A DNA stretch of 8,862 nucleotides from Methanothrix sp. (GTDB lineage: Archaea; Halobacteriota; Methanosarcinia; Methanotrichales; Methanotrichaceae). The stretch is taken from positions 1-8,862 of the forward strand of contig JAJRAT010000210.1 in NCBI GenBank assembly GCA_028682845.1. The letters are read 5' to 3'. Positions 1 to 6,843 of the stretch are shown here, in pieces (positions within the stretch are counted from its first letter, which is position 1; the number at the start of each line of letters is the position of its first letter). The position numbers were made by a program, and so were the translations under genes. The notes below the pieces were generated by a model. That model saw nothing but the letters and a program-made list of their open reading frames with translations. It was not told where the DNA came from and made no database searches.

Positions 1-17
1 AATGTTTCATTCACAAG

Positions 18-63
18 CTTTATTTCATTTGCAGTCAATTATTACATAGGATAATTTTGGAGG
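18..63 (+). promoter_or_regulatory. Putative promoter and ribosome binding site of the usp gene
   Basis: A T-rich CTTTATTT element at 18-25 lies about 45-52 bp before the ATG and could be an archaeal TATA box. That would place transcription start near position 48 and give a leader of about 20 nt. A full GGAGG Shine-Dalgarno sequence at 59-63 sits 6 nt before the ATG at 70 and fixes that start. The TATA assignment is tentative; the SD is clear. Confidence 0.4.
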
Positions 64-69
64 ACTACA

Positions 70-1011
70 ATGTTTGAAAAGATATTAGTCGCAACAGATT
101 TCTCGAATTATGCGAGAAAAATTCTGGACTGTGTAGGCGAGATCCCCGGAGCAAAAGAAGTAGTTCTTCTTCATGTCATAACGAGAGATCCTCTGGCCAG
201 GACCTGGTCTCCCGGAGATGAATGCAAAGATGCCATGAAAATGCTGGAGGCCGATAAAAAGGTCCTGGAAGATGCGGGTCTGAAGGTTAAGACGATAGCG
301 GAATGCGTGGAAGAAACCAGCGAATACGAGATCATCGATCGCATTGCTCAGAAAGAGGACGTCTCTCTCGTGGTCATGGGTGCTCGGGGCAGAGGGCTTT
401 GGGAGGGATTGCTTTTGGGAAGCGTATCCACCGGCTACCTCAGACACGGAAGCAGAGATCTGCTGATCATGCGCTACAAGACCATCGGCAGTGCAGACAA
501 AGGAGAACTGGCGAAATTCTGTTCGCGAATCTTCGAGAAAGTGCTCTGTCCCACGGACTTTTCCGATGCAGGCAATGCGGCCATTGAAAGAATCAAGGCT
601 TACAAATTGGCAAAAAACCTGATATTGCTCAATGTTGTCGCCAGGGCGGAGAACCAGGCAGAGCTGGATGCAGAGCTTAAAGCCTCCCATGACAGGCTGG
701 AAGCTATGAAAGCGGATCTTGTATCTGCCGGAATAAGTGTTGAGACCGTCTCTCTCTTTGGTGCGGCGGGCGAGCCCAGGACTTACGGCACGGGCGGCAT
801 GGCCAGAGTTAAGACGACGCCTTTTGCAGCTATCGGAGGAGTTGTGGAAAAGGTTCTATCCGTTGCCGAGGACAAGGATGTTTCTCTCATCGCTTTAGGC
901 TCTCACGGCAAAGGCTGGCTCGACCAAGCCACCATCGGGAGCGTCGTGTCGGATGTGGCCAGAATGGGTGCAAGGCCGGTGCTGGTGATCAGGTCGCAAA
1001 AGAAGTCTTGA
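70..1011 (+). CDS. Tandem-domain universal stress protein (UspA family)
   Basis: This 313-residue cytoplasmic protein consists of two UspA domains in tandem (about residues 1-137 and 153-310). Each begins with the typical first strand and loop: FEKILVATDFS at 2-12 and FEKVLCPTDFS at 155-165. Each carries the G-x2-G-x9-G-S nucleotide-binding signature of ATP-binding Usp proteins, at G104-S118 and G277-S291, so both halves look able to bind ATP. Usp proteins are generally linked to stress or energy sensing; the specific partner cannot be told from sequence. The ATG at 70 is preceded by a perfect GGAGG. The gene stands alone on the plus strand and converges on infB. The family call is secure; the physiological role is unknown. 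Confidence 0.95.
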   Translation: MFEKILVATDFSNYARKILDCVGEIPGAKEVVLLHVITRDPLARTWSPGDECKDAMKMLEADKKVLEDAGLKVKTIAECVEETSEYEIIDRIAQKEDVSLVVMGARGRGLWEGLLLGSVSTGYLRHGSRDLLIMRYKTIGSADKGELAKFCSRIFEKVLCPTDFSDAGNAAIERIKAYKLAKNLILLNVVARAENQAELDAELKASHDRLEAMKADLVSAGISVETVSLFGAAGEPRTYGTGGMARVKTTPFAAIGGVVEKVLSVAEDKDVSLIALGSHGKGWLDQATIGSVVSDVARMGARPVLVIRSQKKS

Positions 1012-1067
1012 AATGAGCAAGTGAACCGTTTATTTAGCAGAGTCCAACCGCATCTGAATCCAATAGT

Positions 1068-1100
1068 CCTGAGACAGTGGTGTCTCAGGGTTCTCTGTTT
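1068..1100 (+). terminator. Hairpin between convergent usp and infB
   Basis: A perfect 9-bp inverted repeat (CCTGAGACA at 1068-1076 and TGTCTCAGG at 1081-1089) surrounds a 4-nt loop, GTGG. It lies 57 bp after the usp stop and 22 bp beyond the infB stop. On the plus strand it is followed by the moderately T-rich TTCTCTGTTT, so it could end usp transcripts. On the minus strand no T-run follows. Archaeal termination depends mainly on T-runs, so the hairpin may instead protect 3' ends. Confidence 0.5.
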
Positions 1101-1110
1101 GTGCTCGAGT

Positions 1111-2919
1111 TTACCTTCCCCAGAAAGGATCCTTCTTGCGCTTGATCTCCAGGAAGTCTTCCAGCACCTCTCGCTCATCCTCGGCAAGTTTGGGCTTCAG
1201 CTCCAGTTCAACGATGCGAGCATGTTTCTCTGGAATATTGACGTAAAGAATATCGCCCTCATGAATCTGCCTGCCCACGGTCGGGCCGTCGATGGAGATG
1301 GCAACCTCCTGGCCGACGGTGGCTGAGCCGACGTTCTCGTTGTGCGCTTGAATTCCCTTGACCTCGCCCACATTGGCTCCATCTTCCCGCATCAGATTGA
1401 CCTGTGTCCTGACTATGCCGCCCACGATCTGCACGCCCACGATGGCGGGCTTGGACTGGCGGAAGACGCAGTCGGGCAACAGGCGCACGGCACCTGGCCG
1501 GATGACGGCCTCCAGCCGCTCCTGTTCGATGCGCATCTTCTGCTCGTCGAGCCAGGCTTCATAATTCTCGATGATGGTGTAGATGATGTCGCTCGGGAAG
1601 ACCGGCACATTGGTCTTCTGAATCTCGCTGATGGCATCGGGCAAAATCTCAACGTTGAACGCAAGGATGACGGATAAAAGAGGATCTTTGATGGCTGCAG
1701 CGCGAATCACGTCTCTGCGGGAGATGGGGCCGACATCGGCAAAGTGAATGGCCACATTCTTGGCCTTCAATTCTCCCACCAGGGCTTCCAGAGAGCCGAT
1801 GGTATCCGCCTTGAGGATGACGCCCTCAACTTCGGCATCAACGCGCACCGCCTCAAGCTCTGATTTCAATTCCTGGGTTAGAGTTTCGATCTCTTCCGGT
1901 GATGCGACGACGCGAATGGTCGATCCGGCCAGGGCATTCTCCAGCTTCGGCGCGGACACTTTAACTCCGGATGCCGCCACCACATGCTTCACTGGCAGGA
2001 AACGCTCTTCGCTCCGGATCTCGGCCAGCGGCTTGGGCTTGAGAAGTGCCCGGATCTTGGTGATCACGGGCTCGTGAGCCGTGCCCACGATCACGGTGTC
2101 GCCCGATCTGAACTCGCCGTTGTAGAGAATTACGTCTAGCGTCGTGCCCAGACCCCGCTCCTCTTTGACCTCGAGGATGGTGCCCACGCCCGGCCCGGAG
2201 CTTGTCAGCTTCAGATTCTCTTTGAGGAACTTTTGGGCCAGGCCCACCAAAATCAAAAGAAGGTCGGGCACGCCCTCGCCTGTCACGGCGCTGATGGGAA
2301 CGATGCCCACAGTTTTTGTGAAGTCGGGGATGCGATCGTATCTGTCTCCGTCGAATCCGTATTTGTAAAGCTCTCCCACCAGCTCGTAAATTCTGGTGTC
2401 CAGTTCCTCCACGACCCGCTCGCTCTGTGCCTTCATGCTCTTGGCAAAGGGAGCGTTCGGCGTGGGACGCCAGCCGCCGATGCGGTCCATCTTGTTGGCG
2501 GCAACGACGAAGGGCGTCTTGAACCGCTTGAGGATTCCCAGAGACTCGATGGTCTGGGGCTGGAAGCCCTCGTTCAAATCCACGATGAGCACGGCCAGAT
2601 CAGCCAGCGAGCCGCCGCGGCTGCGCATGGATGTGAAGGCATGATGGCCGGGCGTGTCGATGAAGAGCAGTCCCGGCACCTGGAACTCTCCGCCGAACCG
2701 CGAACCGCAAAAGTCCTGCACCACACTCAAAGGAACCTCGGTGGCTCCGATGTGCTGGGTGATGAGCCCGGCCTCGCCCTTGGCCACAGCCGTCCCGCGG
2801 ATTTTATCTAAAAGAGTAGTCTTGCCGTGGTCCACGTGCCCCATGACTACTACTATCGGTGTTCTGAGGTTGGAATCATTGCCCATTCCTTTGCCGGATT
2901 TCTTGGACTTCTGTTGCAT
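1111..2919 (-). CDS. infB: Archaeal translation initiation factor IF-2 (aIF5B)
   Basis: This 602-residue GTPase is the archaeal counterpart of eukaryotic eIF5B and promotes ribosomal subunit joining and initiator tRNA placement in the cytoplasm. The GTP-binding motifs are all present: G1 GHVDHGKT at 27-34, G3 DTPGH at 88-92, G4 NKMD at 142-145 and a G5-like SAVTGEG at 210-216. Domains II-IV follow, and the length is normal for archaeal aIF5B, which lacks the long eukaryotic N-terminal extension. It is the last gene of the rpl7ae-rps28e-rpl24e-ndk-infB cluster, a gene order known in euryarchaea, but 100 bp or more of AT-rich sequence with a possible promoter separates it from ndk. The ATG at 2919 lacks a clear SD. 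An internal ATG at 2886 (Met12) would give [12 protein letters not shown], also a plausible aIF5B N-terminus. Confidence 0.98.
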   Translation of the reverse strand: MQQKSKKSGKGMGNDSNLRTPIVVVMGHVDHGKTTLLDKIRGTAVAKGEAGLITQHIGATEVPLSVVQDFCGSRFGGEFQVPGLLFIDTPGHHAFTSMRSRGGSLADLAVLIVDLNEGFQPQTIESLGILKRFKTPFVVAANKMDRIGGWRPTPNAPFAKSMKAQSERVVEELDTRIYELVGELYKYGFDGDRYDRIPDFTKTVGIVPISAVTGEGVPDLLLILVGLAQKFLKENLKLTSSGPGVGTILEVKEERGLGTTLDVILYNGEFRSGDTVIVGTAHEPVITKIRALLKPKPLAEIRSEERFLPVKHVVAASGVKVSAPKLENALAGSTIRVVASPEEIETLTQELKSELEAVRVDAEVEGVILKADTIGSLEALVGELKAKNVAIHFADVGPISRRDVIRAAAIKDPLLSVILAFNVEILPDAISEIQKTNVPVFPSDIIYTIIENYEAWLDEQKMRIEQERLEAVIRPGAVRLLPDCVFRQSKPAIVGVQIVGGIVRTQVNLMREDGANVGEVKGIQAHNENVGSATVGQEVAISIDGPTVGRQIHEGDILYVNIPEKHARIVELELKPKLAEDEREVLEDFLEIKRKKDPFWGR

Positions 2920-2947
2920 ACGGATCGCGTCTCGTAAAAGTATCTCT

Positions 2948-2983
2948 AAAAAAACTAATTATCTTTTTAAGAATTTAAAGGCT
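2948..2983 (-). promoter_or_regulatory. Possible infB promoter and leader
   Basis: Read on the minus strand, CTTTAAATTC at 2971-2980 resembles an archaeal TATA box. It lies about 55-60 bp before the infB ATG and predicts transcription start near 2950. A T7 run at 2948-2954 falls at or just after that point. The AT-rich stretch stands out from its GC-rich surroundings. It suggests infB can be transcribed separately from the ribosomal genes upstream, but no experiment is available. Confidence 0.35.
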
Positions 2984-3016
2984 CCCGTGAGAGGGGAGGC
3001 AGAACGCGAGTTCTGC
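2982..3016 (-). terminator. Two adjacent hairpins after ndk
   Basis: Directly after the ndk stop, on the minus strand, there is a perfect 7-bp stem (GCAGAAC at 2999-3005 and GTTCTGC at 3010-3016) with a 4-nt loop. A 5-bp stem abuts it (CTCCC at 2982-2986 and GGGAG at 2994-2998). T-rich sequence follows at 2948-2979 on the transcribed side. Together these could end or attenuate the ribosomal operon transcript ahead of infB, or protect the ndk mRNA 3' end. Confidence 0.4.
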
Positions 3017-3022
3017 TCATCC

Positions 3023-3481
3023 TCACTCGTAGAGCCATGCTTCATCAATGCGTTTGAAATCGACCAGCTCGGATGCGCAAAAATGCAGCGCGATCTCGCG
3101 AGCAGCCGAGGCCGGGGAGTCCGATCCGTGCACTACGTTTCGGCCCGTCTCAATTCCAAAGTCCCCGCGCAGGGTCCCTGGAGCCGCCTCCGCCGGATTG
3201 GTGGCACCGTTCATCTTCCTCATGGCCGCGATGGCACCGCGTCCCTCGACCACCAGGGAAACCGATGGCCCGGAGGTGATGAAGTCCACCAGATCCTGGT
3301 AAAACTTCTTGCCCACATGCTCGACATAGTGGGCCTTGGCCTTCTCTTCAGGCATCACGGCGAGCTTCATGGCTACGATCTTGAAGCCTTTCTGCTCGAT
3401 GCGCTGCAGAACCTTGCCGATGAGGCCGCGCTGAACCCCATCCGGCTTGATCATGACGAAGGTTCTCTCTAACTCCGCCAG
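3023..3481 (-). CDS. ndk: Nucleoside diphosphate kinase, probably with a non-AUG start
   Basis: NDK transfers the gamma phosphate between nucleoside triphosphates and diphosphates through a phosphohistidine. The sequence shows [11 protein letters not shown] near the N-terminus, the [17 protein letters not shown] nucleotide-site segment, the active-site [12 protein letters not shown] and the C-terminal IDEAWLYE. The first in-frame ATG (3454) gives only 143 residues, starting at MIKPDG. In the family the first strand begins earlier, typically [12 protein letters not shown]. Here the frame upstream of that ATG reads A-E-L-E-R-T-F-V with no ATG, GTG or TTG before a TAA at 3485-3487, which is the rpl24e stop. 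The only plausible start is CTG at 3479-3481, preceded by GGAAGGGGG at a suitable distance. It would give 152 residues, a normal length. The identity is certain; the start is inferred and 3454 remains the conservative alternative. Confidence 0.93.
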   Translation of the reverse strand: MAELERTFVMIKPDGVQRGLIGKVLQRIEQKGFKIVAMKLAVMPEEKAKAHYVEHVGKKFYQDLVDFITSGPSVSLVVEGRGAIAAMRKMNGATNPAEAAPGTLRGDFGIETGRNVVHGSDSPASAAREIALHFCASELVDFKRIDEAWLYE

Positions 3482-3484
3482 CGC

Positions 3485-3655
3485 TTATGCCCCCTTCCTG
3501 GCCCACTTGATTCTTCTGGTTACGCGCCCGAGGGCGACGTTGTTCTCACACTTGGCTGAGCAGAAATAAAGGACGGTCCCGTCCTTCTTGGCATAAAGCT
3601 TGCCTGTGCCCGGCTCGATGACCTTGTTGCAGAATGAACACTTTCTCTCTTCCAT
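3485..3655 (-). CDS. rpl24e: 50S ribosomal protein L24e
   Basis: This small 56-residue protein begins [18 protein letters not shown] and ends IKWARKGA. It carries a four-cysteine zinc finger, C6-x2-C9 and C32-x3-C36, followed by a basic tail ([13 protein letters not shown]) for rRNA contact. Length and motif match archaeal L24e, a large-subunit protein. The ATG at 3655 follows AGGTGA, an SD that overlaps the rps28e stop codon, 6 nt away. The downstream ndk reading frame begins only a few bases after the TAA. It sits in the usual archaeal order between rps28e and ndk. There is no sign of damage. Confidence 0.95.
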   Translation of the reverse strand: MEERKCSFCNKVIEPGTGKLYAKKDGTVLYFCSAKCENNVALGRVTRRIKWARKGA

Positions 3656-3661
3656 TCTTCT

Positions 3662-3874
3662 TCACCTGCTGGTAAGCTTCTTTGCCTCTCTGGCAGTCTC
3701 CAGCAGCATAAGGACATCGCCCATGCGGATGGGGCCCATGCAGTTCCTGGTGATGATGCGGCCTTTGTTATTGCCTTCCAGGATACGGCACTTGATCTGC
3801 GTCGCTTCTCCATGCATGCCTGTGACGCCAATGACCTCGATAACTTCTGCCGGTATGCCGTTCTCATCCTCCAT
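3662..3874 (-). CDS. rps28e: 30S ribosomal protein S28e
   Basis: A 70-residue OB-fold ribosomal protein found only in archaea and eukaryotes, located in the small subunit. The family features are clear: [26 protein letters not shown] in the first half, and [32 protein letters not shown] to the end. The start is supported by AGGTGAG, which overlaps the rpl7ae stop and sits 5 nt before the ATG. The gene lies 10 bp after rpl7ae and 6 bp before rpl24e, so the three are surely cotranscribed and probably translationally coupled. Full length. Confidence 0.97.
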   Translation of the reverse strand: MEDENGIPAEVIEVIGVTGMHGEATQIKCRILEGNNKGRIITRNCMGPIRMGDVLMLLETAREAKKLTSR

Positions 3875-3884
3875 TTGGACTCAC

Positions 3885-4253
3885 CTACTTTAGAGCCGCA
3901 ACTTTCTGAACGATCTCGTCCAGCAGCTCTTTTCCTTTGCCGGGCTCAACGATGGCGGCTGCGGCACTCTTGACGCCGAGGCCGGAGGCAGCGCCGATCT
4001 CGCTCTGCTTCTTGACGTAAATGTAAGGCGTCTTCTTCTCTTCACAAAGGGCCGGAATATGAGCTACTATCTCAGGGGGTTGAACGTCCTCACCGACGAT
4101 CACCAGGCGAGCAACTCCGCGCTCAATGGCCTTGGTGGCTTCGTTGGTTCCCTTCTTAATTCTGCCCGTATCGCGAGCCAGCTCCAGAGCCTCAATGGAC
4201 TTGGCGGCCAGTTCGGCGGGAACATCAAATCTTACGAATATTGGTCTAGCCAT
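3885..4253 (-). CDS. rpl7ae: 50S ribosomal protein L7Ae (kink-turn binding protein)
   Basis: A 122-residue RNA-binding protein that recognises kink-turns. In archaea it serves in the large ribosomal subunit, in box C/D and H/ACA guide RNPs and in RNase P. Characteristic segments are the helix [34 protein letters not shown], where GTNE contacts the kink-turn, followed by [16 protein letters not shown] and the conserved [16 protein letters not shown] near the C-terminus. The ATG at 4253 is preceded by AAGGAG, with 8 nt between. It is the first gene of the ribosomal operon. Its leader contains a box C/D-like kink-turn touching the SD, described separately, which points to feedback control by the protein itself. 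Full length and intact. Confidence 0.98.
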   Translation of the reverse strand: MARPIFVRFDVPAELAAKSIEALELARDTGRIKKGTNEATKAIERGVARLVIVGEDVQPPEIVAHIPALCEEKKTPYIYVKKQSEIGAASGLGVKSAAAAIVEPGKGKELLDEIVQKVAALK

Positions 4254-4260
4254 GATTAAT

Positions 4261-4293
4261 TCTCCTTCAGGGCCGATCGCGGCCCATCATCAT
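4261..4293 (-). promoter_or_regulatory. Predicted kink-turn in the rpl7ae leader, next to the SD
   Basis: Read on the minus strand, AUGAUGG at 4284-4290 matches box C (RUGAUGA) in six of seven bases. GGGCCG (4280-4285) pairs perfectly with CGGCCC (4270-4275) around the loop CGAU. CUGA at 4267-4270 is an exact box D. The two GA steps can form the tandem sheared G.A pairs, followed by a U.U pair and then the GC stem, exactly as in a box C/D kink-turn. The base before the bulged-strand GA is U, as L7Ae prefers. The SD (AGGAG, 4262-4266) follows box D at once. The canonical (outer) stem is weak, which is the main doubt. L7Ae control of its own mRNA through a leader kink-turn has been reported in Sulfolobus. 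Confidence 0.6.
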
Positions 4294-4344
4294 TCATCGC
4301 AAAAGCACCTAATAGAATGCCTAACAGATTAGATCAGCCTGCAA

Positions 4345-4366
4345 CTCAACATGTAAAAAGGTTGCG
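4345..4366 (-). promoter_or_regulatory. Possible promoter of the ribosomal operon
   Basis: On the minus strand CCTTTTTACATG (4350-4361) is the most TATA-like element before rpl7ae. It lies about 100 bp upstream of the ATG and predicts a leader of about 75 nt that would include the kink-turn. Its T5 run also follows the stop of the preceding gene by only about 10 bp, so the same bases could help end that transcript. The assignment is weak. Confidence 0.25.
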
Positions 4367-5224
4367 CTATGGGCCGAGAATCGCCACAAGCGCCCCTTGC
4401 AGATTTCCTGCCGGCACATTCCCGTCCACGGTGACGTCGGAGCCGGATGCGGAATATTGCAGATTGTATTTTCCGGCGATATCCTTAGCCTTCTGGGAGA
4501 CCGCGCCGTCCGGTTGCAGGATCTTGGCAGTGATGTTGAAGCCGCCGACTGCATCATCCTTCGACTTGCTCACGCCCAGATAGAATTCCCTGTAGCCGCC
4601 GGATAACGGCGAATGATCCGCACTGCCGAGAGCCCCGACTTGCAGATCCGCGTTTTCGCCGGCTGGCAGCGTGAAGTTCTCAGTGGCGAGGCCGCCGGAG
4701 ATGACATCGATGACCTGTTTCATAGCGCCCTGCGTTCCGAAGATGGTCGGCTTGCCCATCACGGTGACATAGTCCGATGCGGCTGGGATCATCATATAAT
4801 CCTCATAAGGCACAACCAGGCCGCTGTAGCCGACGGGGAAGGGCTTGATCCAGTGGAACTCGATCCAGGTGTTGTTGAAATAAGCCCCGGCCAATCTATC
4901 GATATTTGTGGAATAAAGCTGGCTTCCGTAAGTCAGGCCCAGAGACTGTGGGAGTGCCGCCTTTGCAGCCTCCGTCAGATTCTCCGACACGGTGGTGTTG
5001 ATCCAGTATGCCATGACTGTGTCCGCGGGGGACATCTTGAGGGCATCGTCCAGATTGCCGAAGTCCCAATCCACCAGGCGACCTTGCACTCCGAAGGTCT
5101 CCACGGACCATGCATTCGTTCCTACAACAACTTCATTTGTGTCGCTGCCTCTCAGCAGGAAGCCTGCAAAGGCGGAGAGTACCATGATAGCGCCCACGAA
5201 GATAGCGAAAGCCTTCTGATTCAT
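4367..5224 (-). CDS. Predicted exported, membrane-anchored protein of unknown function
   Basis: I do not recognise this 285-residue protein. It begins MNQK, followed by one hydrophobic segment at about residues 5-24 (AFAIFVGAIMVLSAFAGFLL), an uncleaved signal anchor or signal peptide. The rest is soluble in character and acidic to neutral. It holds five N-x-S/T sequons (NTT, NLT, NNT, NFT, NIT), consistent with an extracytoplasmic, possibly glycosylated domain. Aromatic-rich stretches such as AYFNNTWIEFHWIKPFPVGYSG suggest a beta-rich fold. A GTG at 5233 could add three residues. I prefer the ATG at 5224 because it forms an ATGA overlap with the stop of the dihydropteroate synthase-related gene. 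The pair is therefore likely cotranscribed and coupled. The link to pterin metabolism is only positional. Confidence 0.85.
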   Translation of the reverse strand: MNQKAFAIFVGAIMVLSAFAGFLLRGSDTNEVVVGTNAWSVETFGVQGRLVDWDFGNLDDALKMSPADTVMAYWINTTVSENLTEAAKAALPQSLGLTYGSQLYSTNIDRLAGAYFNNTWIEFHWIKPFPVGYSGLVVPYEDYMMIPAASDYVTVMGKPTIFGTQGAMKQVIDVISGGLATENFTLPAGENADLQVGALGSADHSPLSGGYREFYLGVSKSKDDAVGGFNITAKILQPDGAVSQKAKDIAGKYNLQYSASGSDVTVDGNVPAGNLQGALVAILGP

Positions 5225-6720
5225 CCGCACCACTTGACGAGGCTATTCTTATTTAACTTTTGTCCGATTTGCCTCTTGTCCGGCGCAAAAAGCGGCTCGT
5301 CCTGGCAGTAGCTTCGTTTCAAAAGCAATGCCGTCTGTGCCTTCTCCAGTTCACGCCCCAGGTATCCGGCATGGTCCAGCCGCGAGACGTATCCCTTTTC
5401 GATGAGAGTGTTGAGGAGATCGCGCGCACTATCTCCTGCCACCGTCACGCGACGGTTTCTTGCCACGATCTTTCCTCCCGCCAGAAAGATTCGGAAACAT
5501 CCTGCCGGGTCCGGCACATATTCGTGATCCGAGCCCGCCGGAACGCACTTTTCCGGCAAATTCTCCTCCGGTCTCGGCCTCTTCTCCTTCAGGACGAGAA
5601 GGTCAATTCCGAGGTCTTTAGGCGGCGTTCTTCGCGCCGCGGCCAGTTGCATCATATCCGCCGCTCCGGCCAGCTCCCGTACGCTGCCGCGCGCCTTGGC
5701 GCTGTATTCCGGCGTGAAGAGGATGGCAGCCTCCACCTCCGCCGCAAGAGCTGCCAGCAGAGCGTTCACGCCCTGGGTATCCGCATCCAGCAACTCAGTC
5801 ACATTTCCCGCGCCGAAAAATAGCGGAACTTGGGGGTGAGTCTCCCGGAAACGAATGTATCTAATCAAGGACGCAGCCAGCCCCTGCAGAGGCGGATCGA
5901 GCACCGGATCAGCGATGACCCGAATTCCCAAAGCTCCGGCTGATCGCAAATTCTCCTCCAGGCAATTCTCGCCGGGCCCTGGAATTACCACCGCCGGAAT
6001 TTTAGCGGCGGCAACAGCCTCGCCCACAGCCCCCAGGTTCTGGCTGTTCAGGCTCAGGATCATGTCCGCTCCCGCTTCCAGGCCCGCTAAAATCAGATCG
6101 GACCGGACGGTATCCACGCTGACGGGAAGGTCTGTGACTTCTTTCGCGACCCGCACCGCCCGGGCCGCATCTTCGGCACGCGCGTCGGGAGGGAGGCCGA
6201 GGTCGATCATGTCCGCACCCTGCTCCTCGTAGTAGCGAATCTTCTCGGCCAGCCGTTCGGAGTCCAGGCGTGTGGCGTCCGCAACCTCGGCCAGAACCTT
6301 CATCCGAGAGCCGCCGCCGATCTTGACGCCTTTTATCTGCATGGCAGCCGCCGCCCTTTCTTCCAGCTCATCCGCCAGGGCCAGCGCGCCCTCTCGCATC
6401 CGTTTTTCCAGCAGCACGCAGGCGGGGACAGTTCGGGATAATTCGACCTCATCAAGGTGGTGCAGCACAAAACCAAGGTCTGCGGCGTGCTTCGGCCCCA
6501 GGCGTATCTTTGCGCCCAGAGCCTTTTCCGCTTCCCGGAAATCTGCAGTTACCGCTCCGGGAACGAGGATGAGGTCATAGCCTTGCGGCGCGGAAGCGGC
6601 CAGCATCTGCGGCGTGATGAAGGCCGCCACGGCCACATCCAAAACCAGCACGTCTGCGCCGCGGGCCGATGCCCTGACCAGATCCCGGGCCAGCCTTCCC
6701 GTAACTGCGAGGACTCTCAT
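5221..6720 (-). CDS. Dihydropteroate synthase-related protein
   Basis: This 499-residue protein resembles the archaeal dihydropteroate synthase-related family (TIGR00284 type), found in methanogens and suspected of a part in tetrahydromethanopterin-type pterin synthesis; the reaction is unproven. The N-terminal domain (1 to about 140) is specific to the family. Residues about 150-345 form the TIM-barrel pterin-binding region: YYEEQGADMIDLGLP at 163-177, LPVSVDTVRSD at 198-208, AGADMILSLNSQN at 216-228, DPVLDPP at 271-277 and FFGAGNVTELLDADTQGVNALL at 301-322. The remaining C-terminal part (about 395-470) is separate and ends in a basic tail. No SD precedes the ATG at 6720. The frame ends in TGA inside the ATG of the following gene. 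Family assignment is good; biochemical role is inferred. Confidence 0.9.
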   Translation of the reverse strand: MRVLAVTGRLARDLVRASARGADVLVLDVAVAAFITPQMLAASAPQGYDLILVPGAVTADFREAEKALGAKIRLGPKHAADLGFVLHHLDEVELSRTVPACVLLEKRMREGALALADELEERAAAAMQIKGVKIGGGSRMKVLAEVADATRLDSERLAEKIRYYEEQGADMIDLGLPPDARAEDAARAVRVAKEVTDLPVSVDTVRSDLILAGLEAGADMILSLNSQNLGAVGEAVAAAKIPAVVIPGPGENCLEENLRSAGALGIRVIADPVLDPPLQGLAASLIRYIRFRETHPQVPLFFGAGNVTELLDADTQGVNALLAALAAEVEAAILFTPEYSAKARGSVRELAGAADMMQLAAARRTPPKDLGIDLLVLKEKRPRPEENLPEKCVPAGSDHEYVPDPAGCFRIFLAGGKIVARNRRVTVAGDSARDLLNTLIEKGYVSRLDHAGYLGRELEKAQTALLLKRSYCQDEPLFAPDKRQIGQKLNKNSLVKWCG

Positions 6721-6746
6721 GAAGGCGAATTATTCATCCCAAGTCT

Positions 6747-6778
6747 AAAAAAGATTTGGCAGCCGATCTCTCGGCTGC
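6747..6778 (-). terminator. Hairpin plus T6 terminator after the DUF473 gene
   Basis: On the minus strand a perfect 8-bp stem (6771-6778 pairing with 6759-6766) encloses GAGA, a GNRA-type tetraloop. CAAATC and then a T6 run (6747-6752) follow. It lies about 60 bp after the DUF473 stop and about 27 bp before the dihydropteroate synthase-related ATG, so it should separate the two transcription units. It is the most terminator-like structure in the window. Confidence 0.7.
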
Positions 6779-6807
6779 TCCGGCCCGTCCATGCCTGTAT
6801 TTGTTAT

Positions 6808-6843
6808 GCCTTTCTTTGTGCCTGTCTATCTGCCTGTCTATCT
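6808..6843. repeat. 12-bp tandem repeat across a stop codon
   Basis: GCCTGTCTATCT occurs twice in perfect tandem at 6820-6831 and 6832-6843. A degenerate third unit, GCCTTTCTTTGT, lies at 6808-6819. The TAG stop of the DUF473 gene lies in the copy at 6832-6843. The copy at 6820-6831 puts a second TAG in the same frame 12 bp further on. It probably arose by slippage. Confidence 0.85.

Noticed and set aside
2654..3472. 272-codon plus-strand reading frame
   Set aside because: It is antisense to the infB N-terminus and to ndk, both secure genes, and its translation is a shadow with no family features.
5225..5233. GTG start at 5233 for the exported protein
   Set aside because: It adds only V-R (plus initiator) before MNQK, has no SD, and the ATG at 5224 makes a classic ATGA junction. 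It cannot be ruled out completely.
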